A DNA stretch of 64,000 nucleotides from DASQFQ01 sp963802905 (GCA_963802905.1 CAWDKH010000004.1:434001-498000), one strand, 5' to 3'. Numbered from the stretch's first letter, positions 48,810-58,823 are shown. Numbers and translations are program-made. The notes: generated by a model not told the origin, from the sequence alone.

Positions 48810-49754
48810 ATGAGCGCAGTGATGGAACGGGAGCGGGACGATGTCGAACCCGTCGCGAACGAGAACCTCGATCGCTTCCTGACCGGGACGTTCACCGTCG
48901 TGCCCTTCCTCGCCGTCGCCGCGGCCGGTGTACTCACGTGGCAGCAGTACCTGCACTGGAGCGACATCATCATCTTCCTGGTCCTCTACGTGCTGACCGG
49001 GCTCGGCATCACCGTCGGCTTCCACCGCCTCTTGACGCACCGCGCGTTCAAGACGAAGAACTGGGTGAAGGCGATGTTCGCCATCTTCGGCTCGGCCGCG
49101 ATCGAGGGTCCCGTGATCGCGTGGGTCGCCGACCACCGCAAGCACCACGCGTTCGCCGACATGGAGGGCGACCCGCACTCGCCGCACGTCGACCACGGCC
49201 ACGGCTTGAAGGGCGCGGTGCGCGGACTGCTGCACGCCCACGTCGGCTGGCTCTTCCTCCACACCCAGCGCGGCAAGAAGGATCGCTATGCGCCTGACCT
49301 GATCGCGGACCCGACGATCAGCTTCGTCGACCGCACGTTCGTCTGGTGGGTGGTGATCGGGCTCGCGCTGCCGTTCGTGCTCGGCGTGCTCATCGGCGGC
49401 TCGCTCATGACCGGGCTCACCGGGTTGCTGTGGGGCGGGCTCGTGCGCGTCTTCCTGCTCCACCACGTGACGTACTCGATCAACTCGCTGTGCCACTTCT
49501 TCGGGCGCCGGCGCTTCGAGACCGGCGACGAGTCGCGCAACCTGCTGTGGCTGTCGCCGCTGTCGTTCGGCGAGTCGTGGCACAACAACCACCACGCGTT
49601 CCCGACGTCATTCCGGCACGGTATGCGGCCGTGGGAGCTCGACATCTCAGCCGGCGTCATCTGGGTGCTCGAGAAGACCGGCCTCGCCTGGGACGTCGTG
49701 CGGATCCCGCCCGAGCGCCAGGCGCGCAAGGCGGTCGCACCCGCGACGCCGTAG
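48810..49754 (+). CDS. acyl-CoA/fatty-acid desaturase (314 aa)
   Basis: Three His boxes of membrane desaturases: HRLLTH (box 1), HRKHH (box 2) and HNNHH (box 3). The four transmembrane helices are in place (ILTWQQYLHWSDIIIFLVLY; ITVGFHR...; FVWWVVIGLALPFVLGVL). It belongs with the stearoyl-CoA 9-desaturase-type enzymes that unsaturate membrane lipids, needing an electron donor not encoded here. A hairpin with the stop codon in its loop closes the gene. Confidence 0.92.
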   Translation: MSAVMERERDDVEPVANENLDRFLTGTFTVVPFLAVAAAGVLTWQQYLHWSDIIIFLVLYVLTGLGITVGFHRLLTHRAFKTKNWVKAMFAIFGSAAIEGPVIAWVADHRKHHAFADMEGDPHSPHVDHGHGLKGAVRGLLHAHVGWLFLHTQRGKKDRYAPDLIADPTISFVDRTFVWWVVIGLALPFVLGVLIGGSLMTGLTGLLWGGLVRVFLLHHVTYSINSLCHFFGRRRFETGDESRNLLWLSPLSFGESWHNNHHAFPTSFRHGMRPWELDISAGVIWVLEKTGLAWDVVRIPPERQARKAVAPATP

Positions 49755-49765
49755 CGGCGTCGCGG
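49741..49765 (+). terminator. hairpin terminator with the stop codon in its loop
   Basis: An 11-bp perfect stem (ccgcgacgccg/cggcgtcgcgg) has a 3-base loop that is the desaturase stop codon TAG (49752-49754). The structure would form only after translation ends, so it fits a terminator; no T-tract follows. Confidence 0.6.
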
Positions 49766-49833
49766 GCAGGTATCGACCGCCGGTCCCGCGGGAACTCAAA
49801 GGCCCCAACGGACCGGCGTACGGAAGCTTGCGG

Positions 49834-51282
49834 TCAGATGCCGCGGGCGAAACGGAAGCGGCGGTCCGGGTCGTGGCGCTCGCGGATCGCTTCGAGCCGC
49901 TCGAGGTTGCGCCCGTAGTAGGCGCGCCGCCAGCCGCCCAGCTCAGCGTCGACGTAGTTCTGGTACGCGCCTGACGCGTGCGGCGCGACGATCCGGTGCA
50001 ACCGCCGCAGCCACGCGCGGCTCGCCGCGCCGTCGTCGGAGTGGTAGGCGAGGTACTGGATCGAGTAGCGGGCGTCGCGGTGCACGAACGCGGTGGCGCG
50101 GGCGCGCGGGCGGTTGACGGCGCCGCCGTAGGCGTCGAGCAGGAGGCTGCCGTTGTCGAGGCCGGCGGGCGTCCGCGCGAACTCGGCGAGCAGCGCGCTG
50201 CGCGTCTGGGCGGGGAGGTCGTGTGCGACGTAGTGCGATTTCGCGCTGAAGCGCGTGCGCGGCGTGGTGCGCCCGTTGGCCCAGCGCACCTGCAGCGGCC
50301 CGTAGGCCGACGTGCCGGTGGTGAGCGAGGCGCCGGCGCGGCGCAGCGGCGCGAGCAGGCGGCCCAGCTCGGCCTCGGAGCCGAGGTGCTGGCCGAGCAC
50401 GGTCACGTCGCCGCCGCTGCCGAGCTGCAGCAGCGAGGTGAGCTGCGGGTCGGTCTCCGGCGCCCAGGCCTGCCACGCCGCGATCGCGTCGGCGCCGCCG
50501 GGCAGCGAGCCGCGGAACCACGCGGCTCGGGCAGCGCGGTGCACCCGCAGCTCGAAGCGCGTGGCGATCCCGAAGTTGCCGCCGCCCCCGCCGCGGAGCG
50601 CCCAGAACAGGTCGGCGTCGTGGCGGCGGTCGACGCGGCGCAGCTTCCCGTCCGGCGTGATCACCGTGATGCCCGCGACGGTGTCGGCGGTCAGGCCCCA
50701 GGCGCGGGCGGCGAGCCCGTAGCCGCCGCCGAGCGCGAGGCCGCCGAGGCCGACCGTCGGGCACGAGCCGAGCGGCACCGCCCCGCCGTGGCGCGCGAGC
50801 GCGTCGACGATCGCGATCGCGTGCGCCCCCGCGCCGACGCTCGCGCGCGCCTTCCCGCGATCGACCGCGATCCCTTCGAGCCGCCGCAGGTCGATGACGA
50901 CGCCCTCGCCGAGCGTCGAGTAGCCCGCGTAGGAATGACCGCCCGAGCGCGCCGTGACGCGGACGTCGTGGCGGTCGGCCCAGCGCAGCACGGCCTGCAC
51001 GTCGCGCGAGTCGAGCGGCTCGATCACCGCGTCGGGCCGCGCGCCGTCGAAGCGCAGGTTGTAGACCTGCGCGGCGGTCGCGTAGCGCGCCGCGCCCGGT
51101 CGCAGCACCGGGCCGCGCACGCGCCGGGCGAGCTCCCGCAGCGCACGCGGGCCTGCGCCGCCTGCGCGGCGGGCGGCCGGCGTGCTCCACGGCGCGTCCA
51201 GCGCGGGGCGGGCTGCGGCATCCGAGGCGCCGAGGGCGAGCGCGCCGGCGGCGAGCAGCAGCTCGCGGCGGGTGGAGCTCAC
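49834..51282 (-). CDS. FAD-linked BBE-type oxidoreductase with Tat-like leader (482 aa)
   Basis: PCMH-type FAD domain with GGHSYAG, whose His is the usual covalent flavin-binding site, and VPLGSCPTVGLGGLALGGGYGLAAR. The C-terminal BBE segment ends with AYYGRNLERLEAIRERHDPDRRF, typical of berberine-bridge-like enzymes. The N-terminus MSSTRRELLLAAGALALG looks like a short Tat-type leader, implying export. Substrate unknown; oxidation of an alcohol or sugar is typical of the family. Confidence 0.85.
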   Translation of the reverse strand: MSSTRRELLLAAGALALGASDAAARPALDAPWSTPAARRAGGAGPRALRELARRVRGPVLRPGAARYATAAQVYNLRFDGARPDAVIEPLDSRDVQAVLRWADRHDVRVTARSGGHSYAGYSTLGEGVVIDLRRLEGIAVDRGKARASVGAGAHAIAIVDALARHGGAVPLGSCPTVGLGGLALGGGYGLAARAWGLTADTVAGITVITPDGKLRRVDRRHDADLFWALRGGGGGNFGIATRFELRVHRAARAAWFRGSLPGGADAIAAWQAWAPETDPQLTSLLQLGSGGDVTVLGQHLGSEAELGRLLAPLRRAGASLTTGTSAYGPLQVRWANGRTTPRTRFSAKSHYVAHDLPAQTRSALLAEFARTPAGLDNGSLLLDAYGGAVNRPRARATAFVHRDARYSIQYLAYHSDDGAASRAWLRRLHRIVAPHASGAYQNYVDAELGGWRRAYYGRNLERLEAIRERHDPDRRFRFARGI

Positions 51283-51860
51283 GGGCGCAGGCCGACGAGG
51301 CCCTTCGCGGCGGCGCGCAGCGCATCGCCCAGGCCCTTGCGCTCACACGGGAGCTCGACGTCGATCTCGAGCTGGCCCGCGCGCTGCTCCCGCACCTCCA
51401 CCTCGCCGATGTCCTCGAAGAGGGCCAGCATCTCGCGGTTGAACGCGAACAGGCTGGCCCGGAAGCGCTCGATCCCGTGCTCGCTCGCCCGCTCGGTCAG
51501 CCGCGCGAGCAGCACGCCGCCGAGGCCGCGTCGCTGCCATTCGTCGACGACCGACACCGCCGCCTCCGCGACCTGGGGATCGGGCAGGCGCACGTAGCGG
51601 GCGACGCCGACGCCTTCACCGGTCTCCGCGTCGCGCGCGCCGATCGCCTCGTGGTCGACGTGGTCGACCTCGGTGAAGTACTGCAGGTCGTGGCGCGTGA
51701 GCGTGCCCTTGGCGCCGAGGAAGCGCCGGTAGCGCGACTCCTCGCCGAAGCGCTCCCAGGCGCGCGCGAACAGCTCCTTGTCGCCGGGCTGGACCGGCCG
51801 GATCAGCACCTGCGAGCCGTCGCGCAGCGTGACCTCCTCTTCGGGGAGACTCCGAGGCAT
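51279..51860 (-). CDS. GNAT N-acetyltransferase (193 aa)
   Basis: The acyl-CoA binding site is visible as VVDEWQRRGLGGVLLARL, with the preceding strand EAAVSVVDEWQ, and the N-terminal RDGSQVLIRPVQPGDKELFARAW. It matches the small acetyltransferases fused in Pat-type enzymes. The start ATG (CAT 51858-51860) overlaps the ATG of the divergent MBL-like gene, and its stop overlaps the flavoprotein start by 4 bases. Confidence 0.85.
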   Translation of the reverse strand: MPRSLPEEEVTLRDGSQVLIRPVQPGDKELFARAWERFGEESRYRRFLGAKGTLTRHDLQYFTEVDHVDHEAIGARDAETGEGVGVARYVRLPDPQVAEAAVSVVDEWQRRGLGGVLLARLTERASEHGIERFRASLFAFNREMLALFEDIGEVEVREQRAGQLEIDVELPCERKGLGDALRAAAKGLVGLRP

Positions 51861-52473
51861 GCAAGAGATCGTCGCAGGGGTCCATTGCTGGAGCGCGCAG
51901 CACGACGGCATCGGGATGACGGTGCACTCCGCCTACGTCGCGCCCGCGCGTGCGTTGATCGATCCGATGCTGCCACCCGGCGGCGTCGACGCGGTGGCGG
52001 CGCTCGGTCCGCCGCCCGAGCGGATCCTGCTGACGATCCGGCACCACTACCGCCAGGCCGGCGCGTTCGTCGAGGCGTTCGGCTGCAGCGTGCACTGCCA
52101 CGAGGACGGGCTGCACGAGTTCGAGGGCGGGCCGGACGTCGAGGGCTTCCGGCCCGGCGAGGAGGTCGCGCCCGGCGTCGTCGTGCAGGAGGTCGGCGCC
52201 ATCTGCCCCGACGAGTGCGCGCTGCACATCGCCGCCGGCCCGGGCGTGCTCGCGTGCGCCGACGGCGTCGTGCGCTGGCGCGAGGGCGACCCGCTCGGGT
52301 TCGTGCCCGACGGCCTGCTCGGCGACGACCCCGAGGCGGTCAAGGACGGCCTGCGGGCCGCCTACGCGCGGATCGCGGACGAGCTCGACTTCGACGCGCT
52401 GCTGCTCGCACACGGCGGCCCGGTGCCCACCGGTGGCCGCGAGGCGCTGGCAGCGTTCGCTAGAGCTGCTTGA
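51859..52473 (+). CDS. metallo-beta-lactamase-like protein (204 aa)
   Basis: An MBL-fold protein: MQEIVAGVHCWSAQHDGIGMTVHSAYV opening, the RILLTIRHHYRQAGAFVEAF metal-site stretch and a later LLLAHGGPVPTGGREAL. The canonical HxHxDH is degenerate (RHHYRQ), so metal binding or catalysis is uncertain. Its ATG shares bases with the GNAT ATG on the opposite strand. Confidence 0.7.
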   Translation: MQEIVAGVHCWSAQHDGIGMTVHSAYVAPARALIDPMLPPGGVDAVAALGPPPERILLTIRHHYRQAGAFVEAFGCSVHCHEDGLHEFEGGPDVEGFRPGEEVAPGVVVQEVGAICPDECALHIAAGPGVLACADGVVRWREGDPLGFVPDGLLGDDPEAVKDGLRAAYARIADELDFDALLLAHGGPVPTGGREALAAFARAA

Positions 52474-53098
52474 CGGCGTCGTCCACGGGCACGTCGCCGC
52501 CGAGCAACTCGTACGTCCCGCGCACGGTGTTCTCGGCACCCAGCACGGCCAGCAGCACCGACGCGACGTCCTCGCGCGGCACCTCGCCGTAGCGGCCGAG
52601 CCGCGACTCGAGCGCGACCTTGCCGCTCCCCGGGCCGTCGACAAGCCGCCCCGGGCGCACGATCGTCCAGTCCAGGTTCGACTGCGCGAGCGCCTCGTCG
52701 GCGTCGTGCTTGGCCTGCTGGTAGGGGCGCATCTGCTCCGAGGCCGTCGACGGGTCGTCGGCGCCCATCGAGGAGACCATCACGTAGCGGCGGACGCCGA
52801 GCGCCTCGGCCGCCTCGATCAGCTTGACCGCACCCTCGTAGTCGACGGTGCGCTTGCGCTCGGGCCCGCTGCCGGGGCCGGCGCCGGCCGCGAAGACGAT
52901 CGCGTCGGCGGTGCCCACGTGGGGCGCGGGGTCGTCGTGCTCGAGGTCGCACAGCACCGGCGTGGCGCCGTCGGCCTCGAGATCGGCCGCGTGGTCTGGA
53001 TTGCGGATCAGCCCGCGGCCATGGTGATTGGCGGCCGCGAGCTGGCGGAGGAGATGGCGGGCGATCTGACCGTGCCCGCCGGCGACAAGGACGTCCAT
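52460..53098 (-). CDS. NAD(P)-binding atypical SDR protein (212 aa)
   Basis: Rossmann fold VAGGHGQIARHLLRQL (GxxGxxG type), then YVMVSSMGADDP and TIVRPGRLVDGPGSG. It lacks the catalytic Tyr-x3-Lys of classical SDRs, so it is of the NAD(P)H-binding (NmrA/quinone-reductase-like) type, more a redox sensor or oxidoreductase than a dehydrogenase. It overlaps the MBL-like gene by 14 bases, tail to tail. Confidence 0.82.
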   Translation of the reverse strand: MDVLVAGGHGQIARHLLRQLAAANHHGRGLIRNPDHAADLEADGATPVLCDLEHDDPAPHVGTADAIVFAAGAGPGSGPERKRTVDYEGAVKLIEAAEALGVRRYVMVSSMGADDPSTASEQMRPYQQAKHDADEALAQSNLDWTIVRPGRLVDGPGSGKVALESRLGRYGEVPREDVASVLLAVLGAENTVRGTYELLGGDVPVDDAVKQL

Positions 53099-53145
53099 GC
53101 GGCGAGGCTACCCCCTCGGCCTCGCGAGGGAGCGTTCTGCCGATC

Positions 53146-56100
53146 GATGGGGGAGCCGCGCCACCGGCCGAAATCGTTCGCGCGCGTGCGCAACCTGCCG
53201 CTGGTGGGCAGGTTGGCCGACTGGGGGATGGGCCCGCGCGCGTCTCGAAGAAGACGAAGAAGGCCGGCGCCGCATCGCCGGGCTGAAGGCCACCGAGTCG
53301 ATCTGCCCCTACTGCGCGGTCGGCTGCGGCCAGGTCGTCTACACGCGCGACGGTGAGCTGGTCGACATCGAGGGCAACCCGCGCTCGCCGATCAACCAGG
53401 GCACGCTGTGCCCGAAGGGCTCGGCCTCGCGCCAGCTCGTCCAGCAGCCCGGCCGCCTCACGAAGGTCAAGTACCGGCGCCCCGGCGGGACCGAGTGGGA
53501 GGAGCTCGACCTCGAGACGGCGATGGACATGATCGCCGAGCGCACGATCGCCGCGCGCGAGCACGGCTGGCAGGACACCGACGACGAGGGGCGCCGCGTC
53601 GACCGCACCCTGGGCTTCGCGCACCTCGGCGGCGCCACGCTCGACAACGAGGAGAACTACCTCATCAAGAAGGCCTTCACGGCCATGGGCGCGATCCAGA
53701 TCGAGAACCAGGCGCGCATATGACACTCCTCCACGGTCCCCGGTCTGGGGACCTCGTTCGGGCGCGGCGGCGCTACCGGCTTCCAGCAAGACATGCAGAA
53801 CGCGGACTGCATCCTGATCCAGGGCTCGAACCTTGCTGAGGCGCATCCGGTCGGCTTCCGCTGGGCGATGAAGGCGCGTGAGCGCGGCGCGAAGATCATC
53901 CACGTCGACCCGCGCTTCTCGCGCACAGCGCGATGGCCGACCTCCACGTGCCGATCCGCGCCGGCTCCGACATCGCGTTCCTGGGCGGGCTGATCCGCCA
54001 CGTCCTGGAGACGGGCTCCTACTTCAAGGAGTACGTCCTCAACTACACGAACGCCGCGACGCTGGTCAACGAGGACTTCAAGGGCCCCGAGGACCTCGAC
54101 GGCTTCTTCTCCGGCTGGGACCCGGAGACCAAGACCTACGACACGAACTCGTGGGGCTACGAGGGCGGCGGGGTCGCGTCGCCGGCCGGCAACCGCGAGC
54201 ACTCGACGCAGGCGTTCAGCGAGCACATCGGCGGCGGGATGCTGGAGGGCGCGCCGAAGACCGACAAGACGCTCGAGCACCCTCGCACCGTGTTCCGCCA
54301 GCTGATGCGCCAGTACGCGCGCTACACGCCCGAGATGGTCGAGCAGGTGTGCGGCATCTCGCGCGACGACTTCATGCGCGTCGCCGACACACTGATCACG
54401 AACTCCGGCCGCGAGCGGACGACGATGTTCTGTTACGCGCTCGGCTGGACGCAGGACACCAGCGGCGTGCAGATGATCCGGGCGGCGGCGATCCTGCAGC
54501 TCCTGCTCGGCAACATGGGACGCCCCGGCGGCGGGATCATGGCGATGCGCGGCCACGCGTCGATCCAGGGCTCGACCGACATCCCGACGCTGTTCGACCT
54601 GCTGCCCGGCTATCTGCCGATGCCGAAGGGCCGCGAGAAGGAGCTCACCGTCGCCGACTACGTGGCGTCAAACGGCGCCGAGCGCGGCTGGTGGTCGAAC
54701 TTCGACAAGTACATCGTGTCGCTGCTGAAGGCCTACTTCGGCGACGCCGCGACGCCGGAGAACGACTTCGGCTTCTCCCGGCTGCCCGAAGATCACCGGC
54801 AACCACTCGCACTTCCCGACGATGCTGCGGGCGTTCGACGACGGCATCGACGGGCTGTTCGTGATGGGCCAGAACCCCGCCGTGGGCTCAGCTGCACTCC
54901 GGATTGCAGCGACGCGCGTTGGCCCACCTGAAGTGGCTGGTGGTGCGCGACCTCAACGAGCTCGAGACCGCGACGTTCTGGCGCGACGGGCCGGAGGTGC
55001 GCTCGGGCGAGATACCCCACGGAGGACATCCAGACCGAGGTCTTCCTGATGCCGGCCGCCTCGCACGTCGAGAAGGACGGCCACTTCACCAACACGCAGC
55101 GGCTGCTGCAGTGGCACGACAAGGCGCTCGAGCCGCCCGGCGACGCGCGCTCGGAGCTGTGGTTCATGCATCACCTGTTCAAGCGCGTGCAGGCGCACTA
55201 CGAGGGTTCCGACGCCGATCGCGACTGGCCGATCGTGAATCTCGAGTGGGACTACCCCGAGGTCGGCGAAGATCCGCGATCCGGACGCCGAGGCCGTGTT
55301 GCGCGAGATCAACGGCTACGACGTCGAGAGCGGCGCGCCGGTGGCGGGGTTCGACGGCGCTGCGCAGAACGACGGCTCGACGGCGTGCGGGTGCTGGATC
55401 TACTCCGGCTGCTACGCGGACGGCGTCAACCAGACGCGGCGGCGCGAGCCCGGCGACCTCGACGCCCCGGGCGGCTGGGTGTCGCCCGAGTGGGCATGGG
55501 CGTGGCCGGCCAACCGCCGCATGCTCTACAACCGCGCCTCGGCCGACCCCGAGGGCAAGCCGTGGTCGAGAGCGCAAGCGCTACGTCTGGTGGGACGCGG
55601 CCGAGGAGAAGTGGGCGGGCTACGACGTCCCGGATTTCCCGGCGGACAAGCCGCCGGACTACAAGCCGGCGCCGGACGCCATGGGGATGGACGCGATCGC
55701 GGGCACCGACCCGTTCATCATGATGGCCGACGGCAAGGGCTGGCTGTACTCGCCCGCCGGCCTACTCGACGGCCCGATGCCGACGCACTACGAGCCGTTC
55801 GAGTCGCCGGTGACCAACCTGCTGTACCCGGAGGTCGGTTCCAATCCGGCGTCGCTGACCTGGAACCGGCCGGAGAACCCGCTCCCACGCTACGGGCGAC
55901 CGCGCTACCCGATCGTGGCGACGACGTTCCGGCTCACCGAGCACCACACGGCCGGCGGGATGAGCCGCAACCTGCCGTGGCTCAACGAGCTGCAGCCCGA
56001 GATGTTCGCCGAGATCGACCCGATCCTCGCGGCCCGAGCGCGGGATCGAGGACGGCGGCTGGATGGTGGTCGAAACCGAGCGCGCGGAGATCGAGGCGCG

Positions 56101-56396
56101 CGCCCGCGTCACCGAGCGGATGCGGCCGTTGCGCGTCGATGGCCAGCAGGTCCACCAGGTCGCGCTGCCGTGGCACTGGGGCTTCGGGATGCTCTCGCCG
56201 GGCGACAGCGCCAACGACCTCGGCATGATCGTGGCGACCCGAACGTCTCGATCCAGGCGGACAAGGCGTTCACCTGCAACGTCCGGGCCGGTCGCCGCAC
56301 GGCGCGAGACGACCGAGAAGCTCAAGGGCGTGCACGTGGCGAGCCGCACCGACCCCTCGCACGACGCCTCATCGGAAGGACACCGCGACGTCATGA
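53146..56396 (+). pseudogene. fdhA: selenocysteine formate dehydrogenase alpha subunit, multiply frameshifted
   Basis: Molybdo-/tungsto-bis-PGD formate dehydrogenase. A 4Fe-4S motif (CPYCAVGCG...GTLCPKGSAS) is near the start, the in-frame TGA (53721-53723) lies in NQARI-TGA-HSSTVPGLGTS exactly where catalytic Cys/Sec sits, then FGRGGATGFQQDMQNADC and NLAEAHPVGFRWAMKARERG. Domain order continues through PEMVEQVCGISRDDFMRVAD to the C-terminal cap. About ten single-base indels break the frame (near 53235, 53928, 54789, 54890, 55015, 55270, 55568, 56035, 56240 and 56305) while protein similarity persists across them. A SECIS hairpin follows the TGA. Start ATG 53146 (MGEPRHRPKSFARVRN) is a best guess. 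Confidence 0.8.
53735..53753 (+). promoter_or_regulatory. bacterial SECIS element for fdhA
   Basis: 7-bp perfect stem GGTCCCC/GGGGACC with loop GGTCT. The loop starts 18 bases after TGA. E. coli fdhF, as I remember its sequence (TGA then 18 bases then a GGTCT-containing loop), has the same distance and loop. The E. coli bulged U in the stem is absent here. It should recruit SelB with Sec-tRNA at the upstream TGA. Confidence 0.8.
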
Positions 56397-57294
56397 CCGA
56401 GATCGCCATCCAGCGCGACGGACGTCCAGCGGATGGGCTTCTTCACCGACACGACGGTGTGCATCGGCTGCAAGGCGTGCGAGGTCGCCTGCAAGCAGTG
56501 GAACGACCTGCCCTCCGACGGCGGCACGTTCCGCAAGGGCGGCTCGTACGACCACACCGGGCGGCTGTCGGGCAGCACGTGGCGTCACGTGCGCTTCGTC
56601 GAGCTCGCCGACGCGGGCGGCGGCGTCAGCGAGGAGGAGATCCCGGATCTGGTCGCGTGGGCGGAGGAGAAGGTCGCCGAAGACGGTCCGATCGACGTCG
56701 AGGCCGCCGTCGCCGCGTTCGACAACTGGGTCTTCATGTCCGACGTCTGCAAGCACTGCACGAACGCCGGCTGCCTCGACGCGTGCCCGACCGGCGCGCT
56801 GGTCCGCACGGAGTTCGAGACCGTCGTGCTCCAGCCCGAGTCTGCAACGGCTGCGGCTACTGCATCCCCTCGTGTCCGTTCGGCGTCGTCGACCGGGTGC
56901 CCGAGGACGGCCGCGCGCCAAGTGCACGCTCTGTTACGACCGCCTCGAGGACGGGCTCGAGCCCGCGTGCGCGAAGGCGTGCCCGACCGACTCGATCCAG
57001 TTCGGCCCCTACGACGAGCTCGTCGAGGTCGCCTCGCGGCGCGTCGCGGCGCTGCACGCGCGTGGCGTCGAGGGCGCCTACCTCTACGGCGCCGGCGACG
57101 AGCCGCCGATCAGCTCGCCGGTGGGCTCGGCGCGTTCTTCCTGCTGACCGAGAAGCCCGAGCGCTACGGGCTGCCGGCGCAGGCCGACTCGCCGATCCAG
57201 GAGAACGTCGTGCCCGCCACGATGGCCGCCATGGGCGCGGGCTGCTGGCGGCGGCGGGCGTGGCGGCCGCTTCCTGTGGGAGAAGGCGCGGTGA
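56393..57294 (+). pseudogene. formate dehydrogenase iron-sulfur (beta) subunit, frameshifted
   Basis: Four 4Fe-4S ferredoxin-type motifs are visible: CIGCKACEVACKQW, CKHCTNAGCLDACPTGA, CNGCGYCIPSCPFGV and CTLCYDRLEDGLEPACAKACPTDSI. The C-terminus would hold one membrane anchor. About six single-base indels (near 56430, 56841, 56921, 57113, 57240, 57270) shift the frame, yet each motif is intact on its own. ATG 56393 overlaps a TGA (ATGA), the usual alpha-beta junction. It would pass electrons from fdhA to the membrane subunit. Confidence 0.75.
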
Positions 57295-58379
57295 GCGACG
57301 AGCGCGATGGATCGGAAGCCGGCGACGGCACGCCCGCCTCGCCCGAGTTCGGCGAGAAGACCGGCGAGAAGGTCGCGCTCGCACATCGGCGAGTGGAGGG
57401 ACGGCCGGTGGTCCTACCTCTACGGGCGAGGAACGGGCTACACGGGGCCGGAGGCCGACCTCGAGGACGTCCGGGCGGCGGCGAAGGCGGCGCGCGAGGG
57501 CGAGCTGCCGAAGATCATCCAGGGGCCGATCATCAACCCGCCGGTGTGGACGTGGGAGGTCCGCTCTACTTCTGGTTCGGCGGCATCGCGGCGGGCTCGT
57601 CGTTCGTGGCGCTCGCCTGTGACCTGACCGGCGACGAGCGATCGGCGGCGGTGGCGCGCAAGGTCGCGCTCGGCGCGCTCGCGCCGTCGCCGGCGCTGCT
57701 GGTCCTCGACCTCGGGCGCCCGGAGCGCTTCGTGAACATGCTGCGGATCTTCAAGCCGCGCTCGCCGATGTCGATGGGTGCGTGGGCGCTGACGCTGTTC
57801 GGCAACCTGCGGCGGCCGCGGTCGGCGCCGACCTGCTCGGGCGCCGCCGACTCGCGCAGCGGATCGGCGGCGCGAACGCGATTGTCGGCGGCTACCTCGG
57901 CTCCTACACGGGCGTGCTGCTCGCCTCCACCGCGGTGCCGGTGTGGGCGCGCTCGCGACTGTTCCTCGGCCCGATCTTCGTCTCGACCGCCGCGGCGACC
58001 GGAGCGGCCGCCTGCCGCCTGGCGCTCGTCGCAGACGGGCTGCCGGTCGGCCACCCGACGCGGCGCGCGCTCGGCACGGTCGAGACCGGCGCGATGGCGT
58101 CCGAGCTGATCCTGTCGATCGTCAACGAGAAGCGGCTCGGCGAGCTCGCCTCGGGGCTCGAGGAGGGGCGGCCCGGCACGCTCTTCAAGCTCGCGAAATG
58201 GTCGGTGCGGGCCGGCCTCGCGCTGCGCTTCGCGCGCGGCCGAGGGCCTGGGTGCACCACATCGCGAGCGTGCTCTACCTCGCCGCGGGTCTCGCCTTCC
58301 GCTACGCCTGGGTCGGGGCAGGACGGCGCTCGGCGCAGCACGAGAAGTCGTGGCGAAGATGGCCGCGGAGGAGGACTAG
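57291..58379 (+). pseudogene. formate dehydrogenase NrfD-like membrane subunit, frameshifted
   Basis: NrfD/PsrC-type quinone-reactive membrane subunit (GTG start overlapping the beta stop). Pieces in different frames read IGEWRDGRWSYLYGRGTGYTG, PLYFWFGGIAAGSSFVALACDLTG, RPERFVNMLRIFKPRSPMSMG, YLGSYTGVLLASTAVPVW and the final AREVVAKMAAEED. The last reads to TAG 58377-58379. At least four indels (near 57385, 57560, 57812 and 58240, with another possible near 58330) interrupt it. Confidence 0.7.
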
Positions 58380-58651
58380 GCGACCGGGGCGAGCGGGCCG
58401 GTGCCGGCGACGTCGCTGACGAGCGCGGCGGCGCGCTCCTCGGTCCAGCGCCCGGACTCGGCGAGGTGCGCGGCGAGCGCGGTCACGTCGTCGAGCGCGG
58501 CAATCACATGATCGTCGGGCCCGGAGGCGAAGATCAGGGTGTCGGCCGCGTCGCGGATCCGCTCCTGCTCGTCCGCCAGCAGCTTGGCTGGCCCGAGATC
58601 TTCGAGCGTCTTGACGATGCGGCCATAGGCCTGGGTGCGTTCGCTGTTCAT
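58376..58651 (-). CDS. hypothetical protein (91 aa)
   Basis: A small helical protein, start MNSERTQAYGRIVKTLEDLG at ATG 58651, with GPAKLLADEQERIRDAADTLIF and AHLAESGRWTEERAAALVSDV. No family recognised. Its stop overlaps the end of the formate dehydrogenase operon. Not membrane bound. Confidence 0.55.
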   Translation of the reverse strand: MNSERTQAYGRIVKTLEDLGPAKLLADEQERIRDAADTLIFASGPDDHVIAALDDVTALAAHLAESGRWTEERAAALVSDVAGTGPLAPVA

Positions 58652-58823
58652 GTGCTGAAACTCACTTCCTGGCGTACTCACTTGTCGTCAGTCTAGGAGC
58701 GCGACTTGAGGCTTTTGATACGGATCCCTGAGGGCGATCCCCTAGGGGGAATTCCCAATTGGCGCAGCCACGCGGTTCAGGCAGCCTGCTGAGCGTCCCC
58801 TCCCCGCAGACTGGATTCCTTCG

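Noticed and set aside
53721..53723. TGA in fdhA read as an ordinary frameshift or stop
   Set aside because: It falls exactly at the Cys/Sec column, keeps the frame on both sides and is followed by a SECIS hairpin, so selenocysteine is preferred.
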